Shown here piece by piece: positions 33,520 to 42,180 of a DNA stretch of 64,000 nt. The notes beneath the pieces are model-generated. The model was not told where the DNA came from. It worked only from the letters and a program-made list of their open reading frames with translations, and did no database searches. The translations under genes were made by a program, and so were the position numbers. Numbering within the stretch: position 1 is the first letter of the stretch; every line of letters begins with the position of its first letter. The stretch is from Senegalimassilia faecalis. GTDB lineage: Bacteria; Actinomycetota; Coriobacteriia; Coriobacteriales; Eggerthellaceae. Location of the stretch: positions 1,116,001-1,180,000 of the forward strand of contig NZ_SDPW01000001.1 of assembly GCF_004135645.1 (NCBI RefSeq), written 5' to 3'.

Positions 33520-33937
33520 GAACACCGAGGGCATCAGGGCGCACGCCGCATCGAGGGCCGAAGAGACCAGGACCAGAGCCGAAGCCGCCATAGAGACCCT
33601 CAAAGGCCGAGGCGAGAGGATAACCTTCGCCGCCGTTGCCAGGGAGTCGGGCCTGAGCAGGTCGTCTTTGTACGGCAATGATTATGTCAAGGTGCGTATC
33701 CAGAGTCTTCAGGCACTCGAAGCCGTCCCCGACCGAGCATCAAAGAAATCCCGAGGAGACGGCTCACGGCGGCTGACCGAGCTCGCGGACAGAGTCAGAG
33801 AGCTGGAGGAGCAGAAGCTGATGCTCGTGGCCCAGCTGGCCGAGATGGAGCTTCTCAGGATGGAGAACGAGGAACTCAAGCGAGTTGCGAAATCGAGGTC
33901 GACTCCACAGGCCCCGAATGTGGTCACAATGCGCTAG
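33509..33937 (+). CDS. TnpC-like coiled-coil accessory protein
   Basis: 142 residues from ATG 33509, overlapping gene 3 by 11 bases, with GGAGGAGCAGG upstream. The N-terminal half has a helix-turn-helix-like run (ITFAAVARESGLSRSSLYGN); residues 85-125 are a heptad coiled coil (LTELADRVRELEEQKLMLV and more). This matches the small TnpC-type proteins that influence orientation and efficiency in Tn554-like elements. A 15-bp terminator follows. Confidence 0.8.
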   Translation: MNNRNTEGIRAHAASRAEETRTRAEAAIETLKGRGERITFAAVARESGLSRSSLYGNDYVKVRIQSLQALEAVPDRASKKSRGDGSRRLTELADRVRELEEQKLMLVAQLAEMELLRMENEELKRVAKSRSTPQAPNVVTMR

Positions 33938-33942
33938 GGCGG

Positions 33943-33979
33943 CACGTGCTGGACGCTTTCGAGCGTCCAGCACGTGTTT
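33943..33979 (+). terminator. Terminator of the recombinase trio
   Basis: CACGTGCTGGACGCT, loop TTCG, then its perfect 15-base complement and TTT. It also faces the 3' end of the YraN-like gene. Confidence 0.9.
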
Positions 33980-33997
33980 GCGCAAATGGCAAACGTC

Positions 33998-34354
33998 TTA
34001 GACACATGAACCCCAAGCGTTGATGTGATGGCGGAGGATCGCGCGAGACCCGCTCACGATCATCAGCGCGATGTCGTCGAAACGGACGGCCGTGTCGACC
34101 AGGTCGTCGCCGTTGGCTGCAAGCCATTGCGCCGCAGCCGACTCGCGCTGCTCGCGGGTTATCGTCGGGTCCTCGAAGCGCTGGGTGCCGACATTGGCCG
34201 AGACGTTCACGAATGCGATGCCGTCGTCGTCTTTGGCGATGATGTCGATGGCCTGGCCGTCGGCTGCCGTCCAGCTGCGGTCGAGAATCTCGTAACCCTT
34301 GCTGGTGAGGAATCTCTCGCTTGCCTCGACTGCGCGTTTGTTGATGACTTCCAT
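33998..34354 (-). CDS. YraN/UPF0102-like nuclease-fold protein, 3' end probably replaced
   Basis: 118 residues. EASERFLTSKGYEILDRSWT, then DGQAIDIIAKDDDGIAFVNV, the E/D-x-D motif of the restriction-endonuclease-like YraN family (the expected E in E-I-D reads A-I-D, and the usual K is missing in FVNV). The catalytic set is therefore partly changed. A GGAGG-type site precedes the start ATG 34354. The C-terminus ends RHHINAWGSCV right at the transposon edge and resembles the short tail at 29274, so the gene seems to have been cut by the recombinase trio and given a new end. Confidence 0.6.
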   Translation of the reverse strand: MEVINKRAVEASERFLTSKGYEILDRSWTAADGQAIDIIAKDDDGIAFVNVSANVGTQRFEDPTITREQRESAAAQWLAANGDDLVDTAVRFDDIALMIVSGSRAILRHHINAWGSCV

Positions 34355-34667
34355 GATAGACCTCCTGTGTTCTTAGGCCGCCCCGCTGGCTGCCTTGCGG
34401 CACGAAGGCCGCATGGTTTGGCGGTGTGTGCAAGGACGGAAGCGAAAACGTGGAACGCCATGAGTTTTGCGCAGCGAAAGTTTTTCGCGCCTTGCGCATG
34501 CCATCGGGCCATGCGAACGTGCGGGACTCAAGGAAGCGACGTGTCGGGCTAGGTTCTGGATGGTCGTTTGGATTGCCAACGACGCGCCGCCGTCGCGTCG
34601 GCTGACCGCCATATCGCCCGCATCTCCGCGCAGGCTCGATCGCAGCAGGTCGGCGACCGCGCTGGCG
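34355..34667. other. Spacer between YraN-like and RHH genes
   Basis: About 310 bases. Open frames here are antisense or extensions of neighbours without ribosome sites. I see the promoter for the restriction operon at its right edge and nothing else. Confidence 0.4.
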
Positions 34668-34673
34668 TATAAT
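34668..34673 (+). promoter_or_regulatory. -10 box for RHH-hsdRMS operon
   Basis: A perfect TATAAT. The -35 region (near 34645) is poor, which suggests activation or an extended contact. An ATG overlapping this box (34672) is therefore not the start of the first gene. Confidence 0.5.
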
Positions 34674-34716
34674 GTCGGAAAGCGAATGTATTGCATTCCG
34701 AGTGAACGGAGTTCCG

Positions 34717-34926
34717 ATGCCGGGCTACAAGGACCTCATCACGGAGAATCCCAGCGAAACCGCCATCCGCAGTTATTTGGTGCAGGGCGACCAGGTTTCG
34801 GTGACCCTGCGCATCCCGAACGCCCTGCGCGACGCGGCCAAGGAGGAAGCGGCCCTGCGCGGCATGAGCTTCAGCGCCTTCGTCCGCACCTGCATGATCG
34901 AAGAGCTCGCAAAGAAAGGCCGATAA
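34717..34926 (+). CDS. Small ribbon-helix-helix protein preceding hsdR
   Basis: 69 residues from ATG 34717 with CGGAG six bases upstream. The core is VSVTLRIPNALRDAAKEEAA followed by GMSFSAFVRTCMIEEL, a typical RHH (Arc/MetJ) DNA-binding fold as in antitoxins and repressors. hsdR begins five bases after its stop. No toxin gene is adjacent, so a regulator of the restriction operon is more likely than an antitoxin. Confidence 0.65.
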   Translation: MPGYKDLITENPSETAIRSYLVQGDQVSVTLRIPNALRDAAKEEAALRGMSFSAFVRTCMIEELAKKGR

Positions 34927-34931
34927 CGACC

Positions 34932-37900
34932 ATGGGCGCCAGCACCTATTCCTATACGGTGGTCCCCGGAGGATTCAACGAGGACTTCTACGAGCAATGC
35001 GTTATCGAGCATATGGCCGAAGAGCTCGGCTATACGCATCTATACGGCCCGGACGTCATCCGCACCTCCGACGAGTACCGCGACGTATTCCTGCCGGGCG
35101 TCCTTGAGGACTCCCTCGCGCGCATAAACAAGGGCCTCCCCGCCGCTGCAATCGACGAGGCGATTCTCAAAATCCAGAACGTTGAGGGCGGAACGCTTGA
35201 ACAGCGCAACGAGACCTTCAACGATTACCTGCAGTCTGGCGTCGAGGTGCGCTTCTTCGATGGCAAGCAAGAGCGCGACGACATCGTTCGCCTGCTCGAC
35301 TTCGACGACCCCGAGAACAACGACTTTCACGTTGTGAACCAGTGGACGTTCGTGGAGTACTCCGAGAAGCGCCCCGACGTCATCGCGTTCGTGAACGGCA
35401 TGCCGCTCGTAATGTTCGAGCTGAAGTCGCCCTCGCGCGAAGAAACCGATGCATCCGACGCCTATTTGCAGCTTCGCAACTACATGCACCACATACCCAG
35501 CATGTTCGTACCGAACGTCTTCTGCGTGATGAGCGACATGTCCGAGACTCGCGTTGGCACCATCACCGCCGACGAAGACCGCTACGTTGCGTGGAAATCA
35601 ACCGACGGAGATTACTCCGAGACCAAGGCGGCCACTTGGCAGACCATGCTCGACGGCATGATGCCCAAGGCGCGCCTGCTCGACCTCATCCGTAATTTCG
35701 TCTGCTTCAATGACAGCAACGATAAAGTCGTCAAGATCCTTGCCGCCTACCACCAGTACTTCGGCGTGCGCAAGGCAATCGAGCGCGCAGAAGAAGCCGT
35801 CGCGGGAGACGGCAAGATAGGCGTCTTCTGGCATACGCAAGGCTCCGGCAAATCCCTTTCCATGGTGTTCTTCGCGCACTTGCTTCAACGCCACTTGGAC
35901 AGCCCCACCATCGTCGTTATCACCGACCGCAACGACCTGGACGACCAGCTGTTCGGGCAATTTGGGCGTTGCTCGGCATTCCTGCGCCAAAATCCCGTTC
36001 AGGCAACAAGCCGCGAGGACCTGAAAAACCTCCTAGAGGGACGCGAGGCCAACGGCATCATATTCACCACCATGCAGAAATTCACCGACGGCGACGAACC
36101 GCTATGCGACCGCAGCAATGTCGTGGTGATGGTGGATGAGGCGCATCGCGGCCAGTACGGCCTCACCGAGAAGATGGACGCTAGCGGCAAGGTGTCCGTT
36201 GGGGCGGCGCGCGTAGTGCGCAAAGCGCTGCCCAACGCGTCCTACATCGGATTCACCGGCACGCCCATCGCCCTTGAAGACCGCAACACCCGCGAGATCT
36301 TTGGCGATTACATCGACGTCTACGACATGACTCAATCCGTGGAAGACGAGTCGACTAAGCCCGTCTACTACGAAAGTCGCGTGGTAGCGCTGCATCTGGA
36401 CAACGACGCACTAGGCAAAATCGATGCCGCCTATCGGGAGTTCGCCGACCAGGCCGACGAGGCAAGCATCGAGAAATCAAAGCGCGACCTGGGCGGCCTG
36501 AACGCCATCTTCGACACGCCCGAAACCATTGACGCGCTGTGCCAAGACATCGTTGAGCACTACGAGAACAACCGCGCCGACGTGCTCGCCGGCAAGGCGC
36601 TCATCGTGGCCTACAGCCGGCCCATCGCCATGAAGATCTACAAACGAATCATGGAGCTTCGCCCCTCTTGGAAGGAAAAGGTGGGCGTGGTCATGACCAT
36701 GTCCAACCAGGACCCAGAAGAATGGTTCGAGGTCTGCGGCGGCACCAAGCACAAGAAGGACATGGAGCAGCGCTTCAAGAACGACGACGACCCGCTGAAG
36801 ATCGCCATCGTCGTCGACATGTGGCTCACCGGCTTCGACGTGCCGAGCCTGGCCACCATGTACGTGTTCAAGCCCATGAAGGGCTACAATCTGATGCAGG
36901 CCATTGCTCGCGTGAACCGCGTCTGCCGCGGCAAAGAGGGCGGCCTGGTGGTGGACTACATCGGCATCGCCCGTGCGCTCAAGCAAGCCATGAAGGACTA
37001 CACCCAGCGCGACCAGGGCAACTACGGCAACATGGACGTCGCCGCCACGGCATATCCCAAGTTCTTGGAAAAGCTGGACGTGTGCCGCGACCTCCTTTAT
37101 GGATTTGACTACAGGAAGCTTATCTTCACCGACAAGAAATCCCAGCTGGCTGCCGCCATCGCCGAAGGCACCGACTGGCTACTCGACCCCACGCGCCACG
37201 AGGACTGCGAAGAGTTCTTAAAACAGTGCCAGCTGATGAACCAGGCCCTCAGCCTATGCAAAAGCCTGATCTCCCAAGAAGACCAGCACGAGGCAGCCTA
37301 CCTCTCAGTCCTGCGCGTCCAGGTATTGCGCCTTACGGGCCGCAAGCCGAGCGGCGGCGGGGGCATGACTTACGAAGAATTCAACAAACGCGTGACCGAG
37401 ATTATGGAGCAAACGGTTCACGCCGACGGAGTGCTCAACCTGTTTGACAGCAAAGACGTCGAAATCTCGCTTTTCGACGAGGCCTTCCTTACGGAAGTTG
37501 CCAACATGAAGGAAAAGAACATCGCCGTCGAAAGCCTAAAGCGGCTTATCAAAGAACGCGTGAGCACCTACCAGAAAACCAGCGTGGTGAAGGCGCAGAA
37601 GTTCTCGGACATGCTGCAGGGCACGCTCAACAGCTATCTAAACGGCATGCTCACCAACGCGCAGGTCATCGAAGAGCTAGTCGAGATGGCCAAGGAGATG
37701 ATGAGGGACCGCACCGACGCCGAAGAAATGGGGCTCACAGACGAGGAGATGGCTTTTTACGATGCCATCACCAAGCCCCAAGCGGTCCATGACTTTTACA
37801 ACAACGACCAGTTGGTCGCAATAGCCCGAGAGCTTACCGAGACGTTGCAAAAGAGCGCCACCATCGACTGGCAGAAGAAGGAAAGCGCCCGCGCCGGAAT

Positions 37901-38021
37901 GCGCCGCGCCATCAAGCGTCTTCTGCGAAAATACAAGTACCCACCCGAGGGCGTCGACGACGCGATGGAGACGGTCATGAAGCAATGCGAGCTCTGGGCC
38001 GACAGCAAGACATTCGATTAG
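34932..38021 (+). CDS. hsdR: Type I restriction enzyme, R subunit
   Basis: 1029 residues from ATG 34932 (MGASTYSYTVVPGG). The endonuclease motif is PDVIAFVNGMPLVMFELKSP (D...E-x-K, about residues 149-168). Helicase motifs: Walker A HTQGSGKS near 300, VDEAHRGQYG near 401, GFTGTPI shortly after, and NRVCRGKEGGLVVDYIG further on. HsdR translocates DNA and cuts unmodified targets when bound to M2S. The frame is intact and the length normal, so the nuclease is probably active. It lies first in hsdR-hsdM-hsdS. Confidence 0.95.
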   Translation: MGASTYSYTVVPGGFNEDFYEQCVIEHMAEELGYTHLYGPDVIRTSDEYRDVFLPGVLEDSLARINKGLPAAAIDEAILKIQNVEGGTLEQRNETFNDYLQSGVEVRFFDGKQERDDIVRLLDFDDPENNDFHVVNQWTFVEYSEKRPDVIAFVNGMPLVMFELKSPSREETDASDAYLQLRNYMHHIPSMFVPNVFCVMSDMSETRVGTITADEDRYVAWKSTDGDYSETKAATWQTMLDGMMPKARLLDLIRNFVCFNDSNDKVVKILAAYHQYFGVRKAIERAEEAVAGDGKIGVFWHTQGSGKSLSMVFFAHLLQRHLDSPTIVVITDRNDLDDQLFGQFGRCSAFLRQNPVQATSREDLKNLLEGREANGIIFTTMQKFTDGDEPLCDRSNVVVMVDEAHRGQYGLTEKMDASGKVSVGAARVVRKALPNASYIGFTGTPIALEDRNTREIFGDYIDVYDMTQSVEDESTKPVYYESRVVALHLDNDALGKIDAAYREFADQADEASIEKSKRDLGGLNAIFDTPETIDALCQDIVEHYENNRADVLAGKALIVAYSRPIAMKIYKRIMELRPSWKEKVGVVMTMSNQDPEEWFEVCGGTKHKKDMEQRFKNDDDPLKIAIVVDMWLTGFDVPSLATMYVFKPMKGYNLMQAIARVNRVCRGKEGGLVVDYIGIARALKQAMKDYTQRDQGNYGNMDVAATAYPKFLEKLDVCRDLLYGFDYRKLIFTDKKSQLAAAIAEGTDWLLDPTRHEDCEEFLKQCQLMNQALSLCKSLISQEDQHEAAYLSVLRVQVLRLTGRKPSGGGGMTYEEFNKRVTEIMEQTVHADGVLNLFDSKDVEISLFDEAFLTEVANMKEKNIAVESLKRLIKERVSTYQKTSVVKAQKFSDMLQGTLNSYLNGMLTNAQVIEELVEMAKEMMRDRTDAEEMGLTDEEMAFYDAITKPQAVHDFYNNDQLVAIARELTETLQKSATIDWQKKESARAGMRRAIKRLLRKYKYPPEGVDDAMETVMKQCELWADSKTFD

Positions 38022-38030
38022 GAGTAAGAC

Positions 38031-39542
38031 GTGGCGAAAAAGAAAGCCGACAACACCGCTGAAATCGGATTCGAACAGCAGATCTGGAGCGCAGCAGACA
38101 AGCTTCGCGGCAATATTGACGCATCTGAGTACAAGAACGTAGTTCTGGGACTCATCTTTCTGAAGTATATTTCCGACAAGTTCGACCAGCGCCATCAGGA
38201 GCTTGTCGAAGAGGGCGAAGGTTTCGAAGAAGACCGCGACGAATACTTGGCCGAGAACATCTTCTTCGTGCCGGAGAGCGCGCGTTGGGCAACGATCGCC
38301 GCGGCAGCCCATACACCCGAAGTCGGCAAGGTCATCGACGAAGCCATGCGCCAAATCGAAGCTGAAAACGACAAACTGAAGAACATCCTCCCCAAGAACT
38401 TCGCGCGCCAAGAGCTGGATAAGCGCCGCCTTGGCGAGGTTGTAGACTTGTTCACCAATGTGCAAATGGCCGAGAAGGGCGACACACGCGACATCCTTGG
38501 CCGCACTTACGAATATTGCCTGGCGAAGTTCGCCGAAGCAGAAGGCAAGAACGCGGGAGAATTCTACACGCCGGCCTGTATCGTAAAGACCTTGGTTGAA
38601 ATCATCGAACCCTATCATGGGCGCGTGTACGACCCCTGTTGCGGTAGCGGCGGCATGTTCGTGCAGTCGGCCGAGTTCGTAAAACGCCATCAGGGAAACA
38701 TTGACGACTTGTCTATCTACGGCCAGGAAAGCAACCCCACTACATGGAAAATGGCCACGATGAACTTGGCTATCCGCGGCATCGACGCAAACCTTGGAAA
38801 GCAGAACGCCGACACGTTCTTCAACGACTTGCACCGCACCGAGAAGTTCGACTTCGTCCTGGCAAACCCGCCGTTCAACATGAAGGACTGGGGCGGCGAC
38901 AAGCTGAAAGAGGATCCGCGCTGGGAGTACGGCGTGCCGCCCGAGGGCAACGCCAACTTCGCTTGGGTGCAGCATATGGTGCACCACCTAAATCGCAGCG
39001 GCCGCATGGGTATGGTGCTGGCCAATGGCTCGCTTTCGAGCCAAACCAACAACGAGGGCGATATCCGCGCCAAACTGATTGAAGCCGACCTGATAGAGGG
39101 CGTTGTCGCCATGCCCGGCCAGCTTTTCTACAGCACGCAAATCCCCGTGTGCCTGTGGATTATCACCAAGAAGAAGGCTCAACCCGGCAAGACGCTATTC
39201 ATCGACGCGCGGAATATGGGCACCATGGTAAGCCGCAAACTGCGCGAGTTCACCGATGAAGACATCGCCAAGGTTGCCGGTGCGTTCGATGCATTCCGCG
39301 AGGGTAAGCTGGATGAAGAGAAGGGCTTCAGCGCCGCCGCGAGCATCGAAGACATCGCAAAGCAGGATTACATCATCACTCCCGGCCGCTATGTTGGCAT
39401 CGCCGACGTCGAGGAGGACGATGAGCCCTTTGAGGAAAAAATGGCCCGCCTGACTAGTGAGATATCCAAATGCTTCGAAGAGTCAAACCGACTGCAAGAG
39501 CAGATCAAGAAGAATTTGGAGGCGATCGGGTATGGGCTGTAG
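38031..39542 (+). CDS. hsdM: Type I restriction-modification, methyltransferase subunit
   Basis: 503 residues from GTG 38031, GGAG ahead. The N-terminal helical HsdM_N domain (IWSAADKLRGNIDASEYKNV) is followed by the SAM-binding motif DPCCGSGGMF near residue 200 and the catalytic NPPFNMKDW near 278, diagnostic for N6-adenine methylation. It works as M2S1 with HsdS. The hsdS start lies inside its last codons. Confidence 0.96.
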   Translation: MAKKKADNTAEIGFEQQIWSAADKLRGNIDASEYKNVVLGLIFLKYISDKFDQRHQELVEEGEGFEEDRDEYLAENIFFVPESARWATIAAAAHTPEVGKVIDEAMRQIEAENDKLKNILPKNFARQELDKRRLGEVVDLFTNVQMAEKGDTRDILGRTYEYCLAKFAEAEGKNAGEFYTPACIVKTLVEIIEPYHGRVYDPCCGSGGMFVQSAEFVKRHQGNIDDLSIYGQESNPTTWKMATMNLAIRGIDANLGKQNADTFFNDLHRTEKFDFVLANPPFNMKDWGGDKLKEDPRWEYGVPPEGNANFAWVQHMVHHLNRSGRMGMVLANGSLSSQTNNEGDIRAKLIEADLIEGVVAMPGQLFYSTQIPVCLWIITKKKAQPGKTLFIDARNMGTMVSRKLREFTDEDIAKVAGAFDAFREGKLDEEKGFSAAASIEDIAKQDYIITPGRYVGIADVEEDDEPFEEKMARLTSEISKCFEESNRLQEQIKKNLEAIGYGL

Positions 39543-40740
39543 GGTTGCGTTAGGCGATATTTGCGACATTAATACTTCTCAATATTCAACCAAGGAGGCT
39601 TGGCCTCGTATTCAGTATCTTGACACCGGCAATGTGACTCGCGGTGTGATTTCTGAGCTGCAACAGCTCGATCCTTTGACTGGCAAAGTTCCAAGTCGGG
39701 CTCGTCGGAAGGTTAAACCCAATAGCATCGTGTACTCAATGGTTCGCCCTAATCAAGGGCATTATGCCTTACTTAAAAACCCACCAGTAAACATGCTTGT
39801 TTCAACAGGTTTCAGCGTCATAGATGCAGACGAAAGCCAGGTGCTTCCCAGTTATCTCTACTACGCTTTAACTACGAAAGAGGCGACGGAAGGCTTTCAG
39901 GCGCTCGCGGAGCAAAGTGTGTCAACATACCCGACTCTAAGCTCCGCTGATTTGCTAGCGTTCGAGGTCGCGCTTCCGCCGCTCAAATGCCAACAACAAG
40001 TCGCTGCGGTACTTGAGCGCATTGACGAAAAAATGGCTGCCAACGCTAAGCTAAATGGCTATTTAGAAGAACTGGCACGCGCCATGTATGTGAACGCAAT
40101 GCAAGAACATGCAGATAGTGCCGCGCTGCGCGATTTAGCAGAATTCAATCCGGAAACGTATTCGCCTAAAGAAAACTGGAGTGCTGTAAGCTACATTGAT
40201 ACCAGCGCCCTTATGCTAAACGATCTGGCAGGGCTTCAGCACTTCAATCTCGCCGAAGAAAAGCTTCCAGCCAGAGCTCGTCGCAAGGTCTCCGACGGTG
40301 ACATTCTCTACTCAACCGTTAGGCCCAATCAAAACCATTATGGATTGCTGTACGGTCCGGTGCCGCATATGTTGGCCTCTACAGCTTTCGCAGTAATACG
40401 ACCAAACGATACGATCATGTCCCCGCTTGTCTACCTCGCACTTACAGATGCGAGAATTACCAAGACGCTCCAACAGCTTGCCGAAACAAGCACTTCAACC
40501 ATTCCGTCGATTAGACCAGTAGACCTTGAGCAAATTGCTGTACTAGTACCTTCGGATGAATGCGGGAATGAAATTGCCGCTCAAATTGGAACAGCTTTCA
40601 AACAGATCGATTGCAATAAACGAGAAAATCGTAAGCTTGCCGCTCTCCGTGACGCTCTTCTCCCCAAACTCATGTCGGGTGAAATCGACGTTTCGAAAGT
40701 AGACCTCACGCAGCTAAATAGCCATTTATCCGATTGTTGA
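39532..40740 (+). CDS. hsdS: Type I specificity subunit, currently expressed form (TRD1-TRD2)
   Basis: 402 residues from ATG 39532, overlapping hsdM by 11 bases, GGAGG upstream. There are two target-recognition domains: residues 1-170 and 185-395. They are related (each has PNQxHY, RARRKV and S-T-x-P motifs), and the central spacer contains LNGYLEELARAM at about 174-185. The spacer codons span site TAAATGGCTATTTAG (40052-40066). The second domain ends exactly at the inverted site 40714-40728 and the protein then has only SDC before the stop. The second half is thus a movable cassette. Base composition is lower in GC than neighbours. Confidence 0.93.
   Translation: MGCRVALGDICDINTSQYSTKEAWPRIQYLDTGNVTRGVISELQQLDPLTGKVPSRARRKVKPNSIVYSMVRPNQGHYALLKNPPVNMLVSTGFSVIDADESQVLPSYLYYALTTKEATEGFQALAEQSVSTYPTLSSADLLAFEVALPPLKCQQQVAAVLERIDEKMAANAKLNGYLEELARAMYVNAMQEHADSAALRDLAEFNPETYSPKENWSAVSYIDTSALMLNDLAGLQHFNLAEEKLPARARRKVSDGDILYSTVRPNQNHYGLLYGPVPHMLASTAFAVIRPNDTIMSPLVYLALTDARITKTLQQLAETSTSTIPSIRPVDLEQIAVLVPSDECGNEIAAQIGTAFKQIDCNKRENRKLAALRDALLPKLMSGEIDVSKVDLTQLNSHLSDC
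40052..40066 (+). other. Inversion site 1 (forward)
   Basis: TAAATGGCTATTTAG, codes N-G-Y-L in hsdS. Sites 1 and 3 are forward, 2 and 4 reverse. This is the likely crossover sequence of the nearby recombinase. Confidence 0.75.
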
Positions 40741-41173
40741 GCTCGATTTTGCTGGTAATGCTATCGAGTAGGTAAGCAATGCGGTCTTGGGTTATCTTGT
40801 CGGGAATAGTCACTTTGTGCAAATTGACGTGATTTCTATTGACGCCAGGAACCGCGCTTGCCGTTGTGTATTCGCTCCAGGGAATAGTCTGAAGAAGGTA
40901 ATATACAAATCTCGGATTGTTCCCTTTGAAATCGCACGAATAGAGGGAAGTGTTAAGAGGCCAACAGCTAATGCTCGAATAAAAAACTTTCCCGATGGTT
41001 CCGTATCTTCCCGTGATTACGCAAGGGCCCTCAACCATATATTTATCATGGGTGCCGGTTTTACCGGAAGACGAATAAACGGGGTACTTTCCGCTCACTC
41101 GCTTGCTTGCTGGAAGGTCGAATCCTCTTTTTAAATCGGTAACTTCGCCGAGAGTCGTTGTCGTCCAGCTCAT
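40706..41173 (-). CDS. hsdS2: Alternative half hsdS (TRD1'), minus strand
   Basis: 155 residues: MSWTTTTLGEVTDLKRGFDL..., one target-recognition domain unrelated to TRD1 (VYSSSGKTGTHDKYMV, PGVNRNHVNLHKVTIP), then KIELNNRINGYL and stop after A-A. The end lies on site 2. In the present orientation it is truncated. If the 677-bp cassette flips, the frame would run from N-G-Y-L into E-E-L-A-R-A-M and the whole TRD2, ending L-N-S-H-L-A stop, a full HsdS with new first-half specificity. It overlaps the recombinase stop (ATGA), so both are read from one promoter. Confidence 0.85.
   Translation of the reverse strand: MSWTTTTLGEVTDLKRGFDLPASKRVSGKYPVYSSSGKTGTHDKYMVEGPCVITGRYGTIGKVFYSSISCWPLNTSLYSCDFKGNNPRFVYYLLQTIPWSEYTTASAVPGVNRNHVNLHKVTIPDKITQDRIAYLLDSITSKIELNNRINGYLAA
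40714..40728 (-). other. Inversion site 2 (reverse)
   Basis: CTAAATAGCCATTTA on the plus strand. It is shared by the end of hsdS (L-N-S-H-L) and, on the minus strand, the end of the half hsdS gene (N-G-Y-L). Confidence 0.75.
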
Positions 41174-42129
41174 TCCAAATACTTCCTATGCGATGCCTTC
41201 ACATTGTTCTGGTTCACCATGGCGTAGCGCATGGTGGTATCTATTTTCGCATGTCCGAGAAGCTTTTGCACTTGTTCGATGGGCATTCCCTTGTCGATGG
41301 CGTGGGTGGCTAGCGTGCGGCGGAATTTATGAGGATGAACTCTGCCCGCATTGCATGATTCTCCAATGGAGCGAAGCTGCGATTCTATGGCGTCAATGGT
41401 TGCGCGCCTTGGCTCTCCGGAAAGCGTTGTGAAAAGTGCGGGGTTGGAATCGTGGCGCGTTTTCAGGTAAGTGATAAGACTTTGCTTCGTGCGTGCGTCG
41501 AAATATACAGGGCGTTGCTTGTTACCTTTGCCTGTGACAACGCATTCCCGTTCCCGAAAATCAATATCACTGCGATTGAGATTGACAAGTTCGCCGATGC
41601 GCATGCCGCTTGATGCAAGCATGTCGACAATGGCTGAATCGCGTGCGGAATGACACGCAGTGCGTACTGCTTCTAACTGCTCATCGGTGAACGTCTCCTT
41701 GGCGACAACGGCAGTCTTAACGCGCTTAATGCGGCGAACAGGGCTTTTAACGATGTAGTCTTCGTCTTCGAGCCAAGAAAAGAAACTCGACATAATACGT
41801 CGAATATTGTCGATGGTGACTTTGCTTGCATGTCGTTTACGTTCGTAGTCATTCAGATATGAGCGCAGGTCGTCGCTTTCGATTTGGGGCACAGGCTTGT
41901 CGATCGCGTCTTGCATCATGGTAAGGGTGTTTCGATAGTATTCAACCGTTTTAGGCGAGCAACCTTCGACAGTTTTAGCGGTGAGGAATAGAGGGAGTAA
42001 ATCAGCGTCCGATTGGTTGTGCTGGGGTTGCTTCAGGGCTGTTGCTAGCACTTCCTTAAGGCGTTTGAGTTGAGATGCGTTGAGGGTTGTTTTCATCTGC
42101 TCAAGAATTACGTTGATGGTGGAGTTCAT
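41170..42129 (-). CDS. Tyrosine recombinase, hsdS invertase
   Basis: 319 residues from ATG 42129 (MNSTINVILEQMKTTLNASQ) with AGGGGAA upstream. It has a core-binding domain (GCSPKTVEYYRNTLTMM) and a catalytic domain with Arg in LASSGMRIGELVNL, HPHKFRRTLATHAIDKG and LLGHAKIDTTMRYAMV. Xer-like recombinases lying inside hsdS loci invert specificity cassettes in several bacteria (for example Streptococcus and Bacteroides). Its frame is open upstream through site 3 without a stop. Translationally coupled to the alternative half hsdS. Confidence 0.92.
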   Translation of the reverse strand: MNSTINVILEQMKTTLNASQLKRLKEVLATALKQPQHNQSDADLLPLFLTAKTVEGCSPKTVEYYRNTLTMMQDAIDKPVPQIESDDLRSYLNDYERKRHASKVTIDNIRRIMSSFFSWLEDEDYIVKSPVRRIKRVKTAVVAKETFTDEQLEAVRTACHSARDSAIVDMLASSGMRIGELVNLNRSDIDFRERECVVTGKGNKQRPVYFDARTKQSLITYLKTRHDSNPALFTTLSGEPRRATIDAIESQLRSIGESCNAGRVHPHKFRRTLATHAIDKGMPIEQVQKLLGHAKIDTTMRYAMVNQNNVKASHRKYLE

Positions 42130-42180
42130 GGTATTCCCCTTTGTCCGTTGCTGAACTCCAATAATTAGCGCAGAGCGAGA

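Larger units (their letters stand above)
29300..34015. mobile_element. Tn554/RIT-like transposon nested in the element (approximate limits)
   Basis: Three overlapping tyrosine recombinase genes plus a TnpC-like coiled-coil gene, all in one direction, closed by a strong terminator. The limits are inferred from the split YraN-like gene and the short related sequences at about 29295-29315 and 34010-34035. No long terminal repeats are visible, as expected for the Tn554 family. Confidence 0.6.
40052..40728 (+). repeat. Invertible TRD2 cassette, copy 1 (677 bp)
   Basis: Begins TAAATGGCTATTTAG and ends CTAAATAGCCATTTA, which are exact inverted copies. Same length as 42181-42857 and, as far as I can compare by eye, identical to it. 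Confidence 0.92.

Noticed and set aside
34672-34716. Upstream ATG for the RHH gene
   Set aside because: It overlaps the TATAAT box, so it would lie outside the transcript; ATG 34717 has a proper site.
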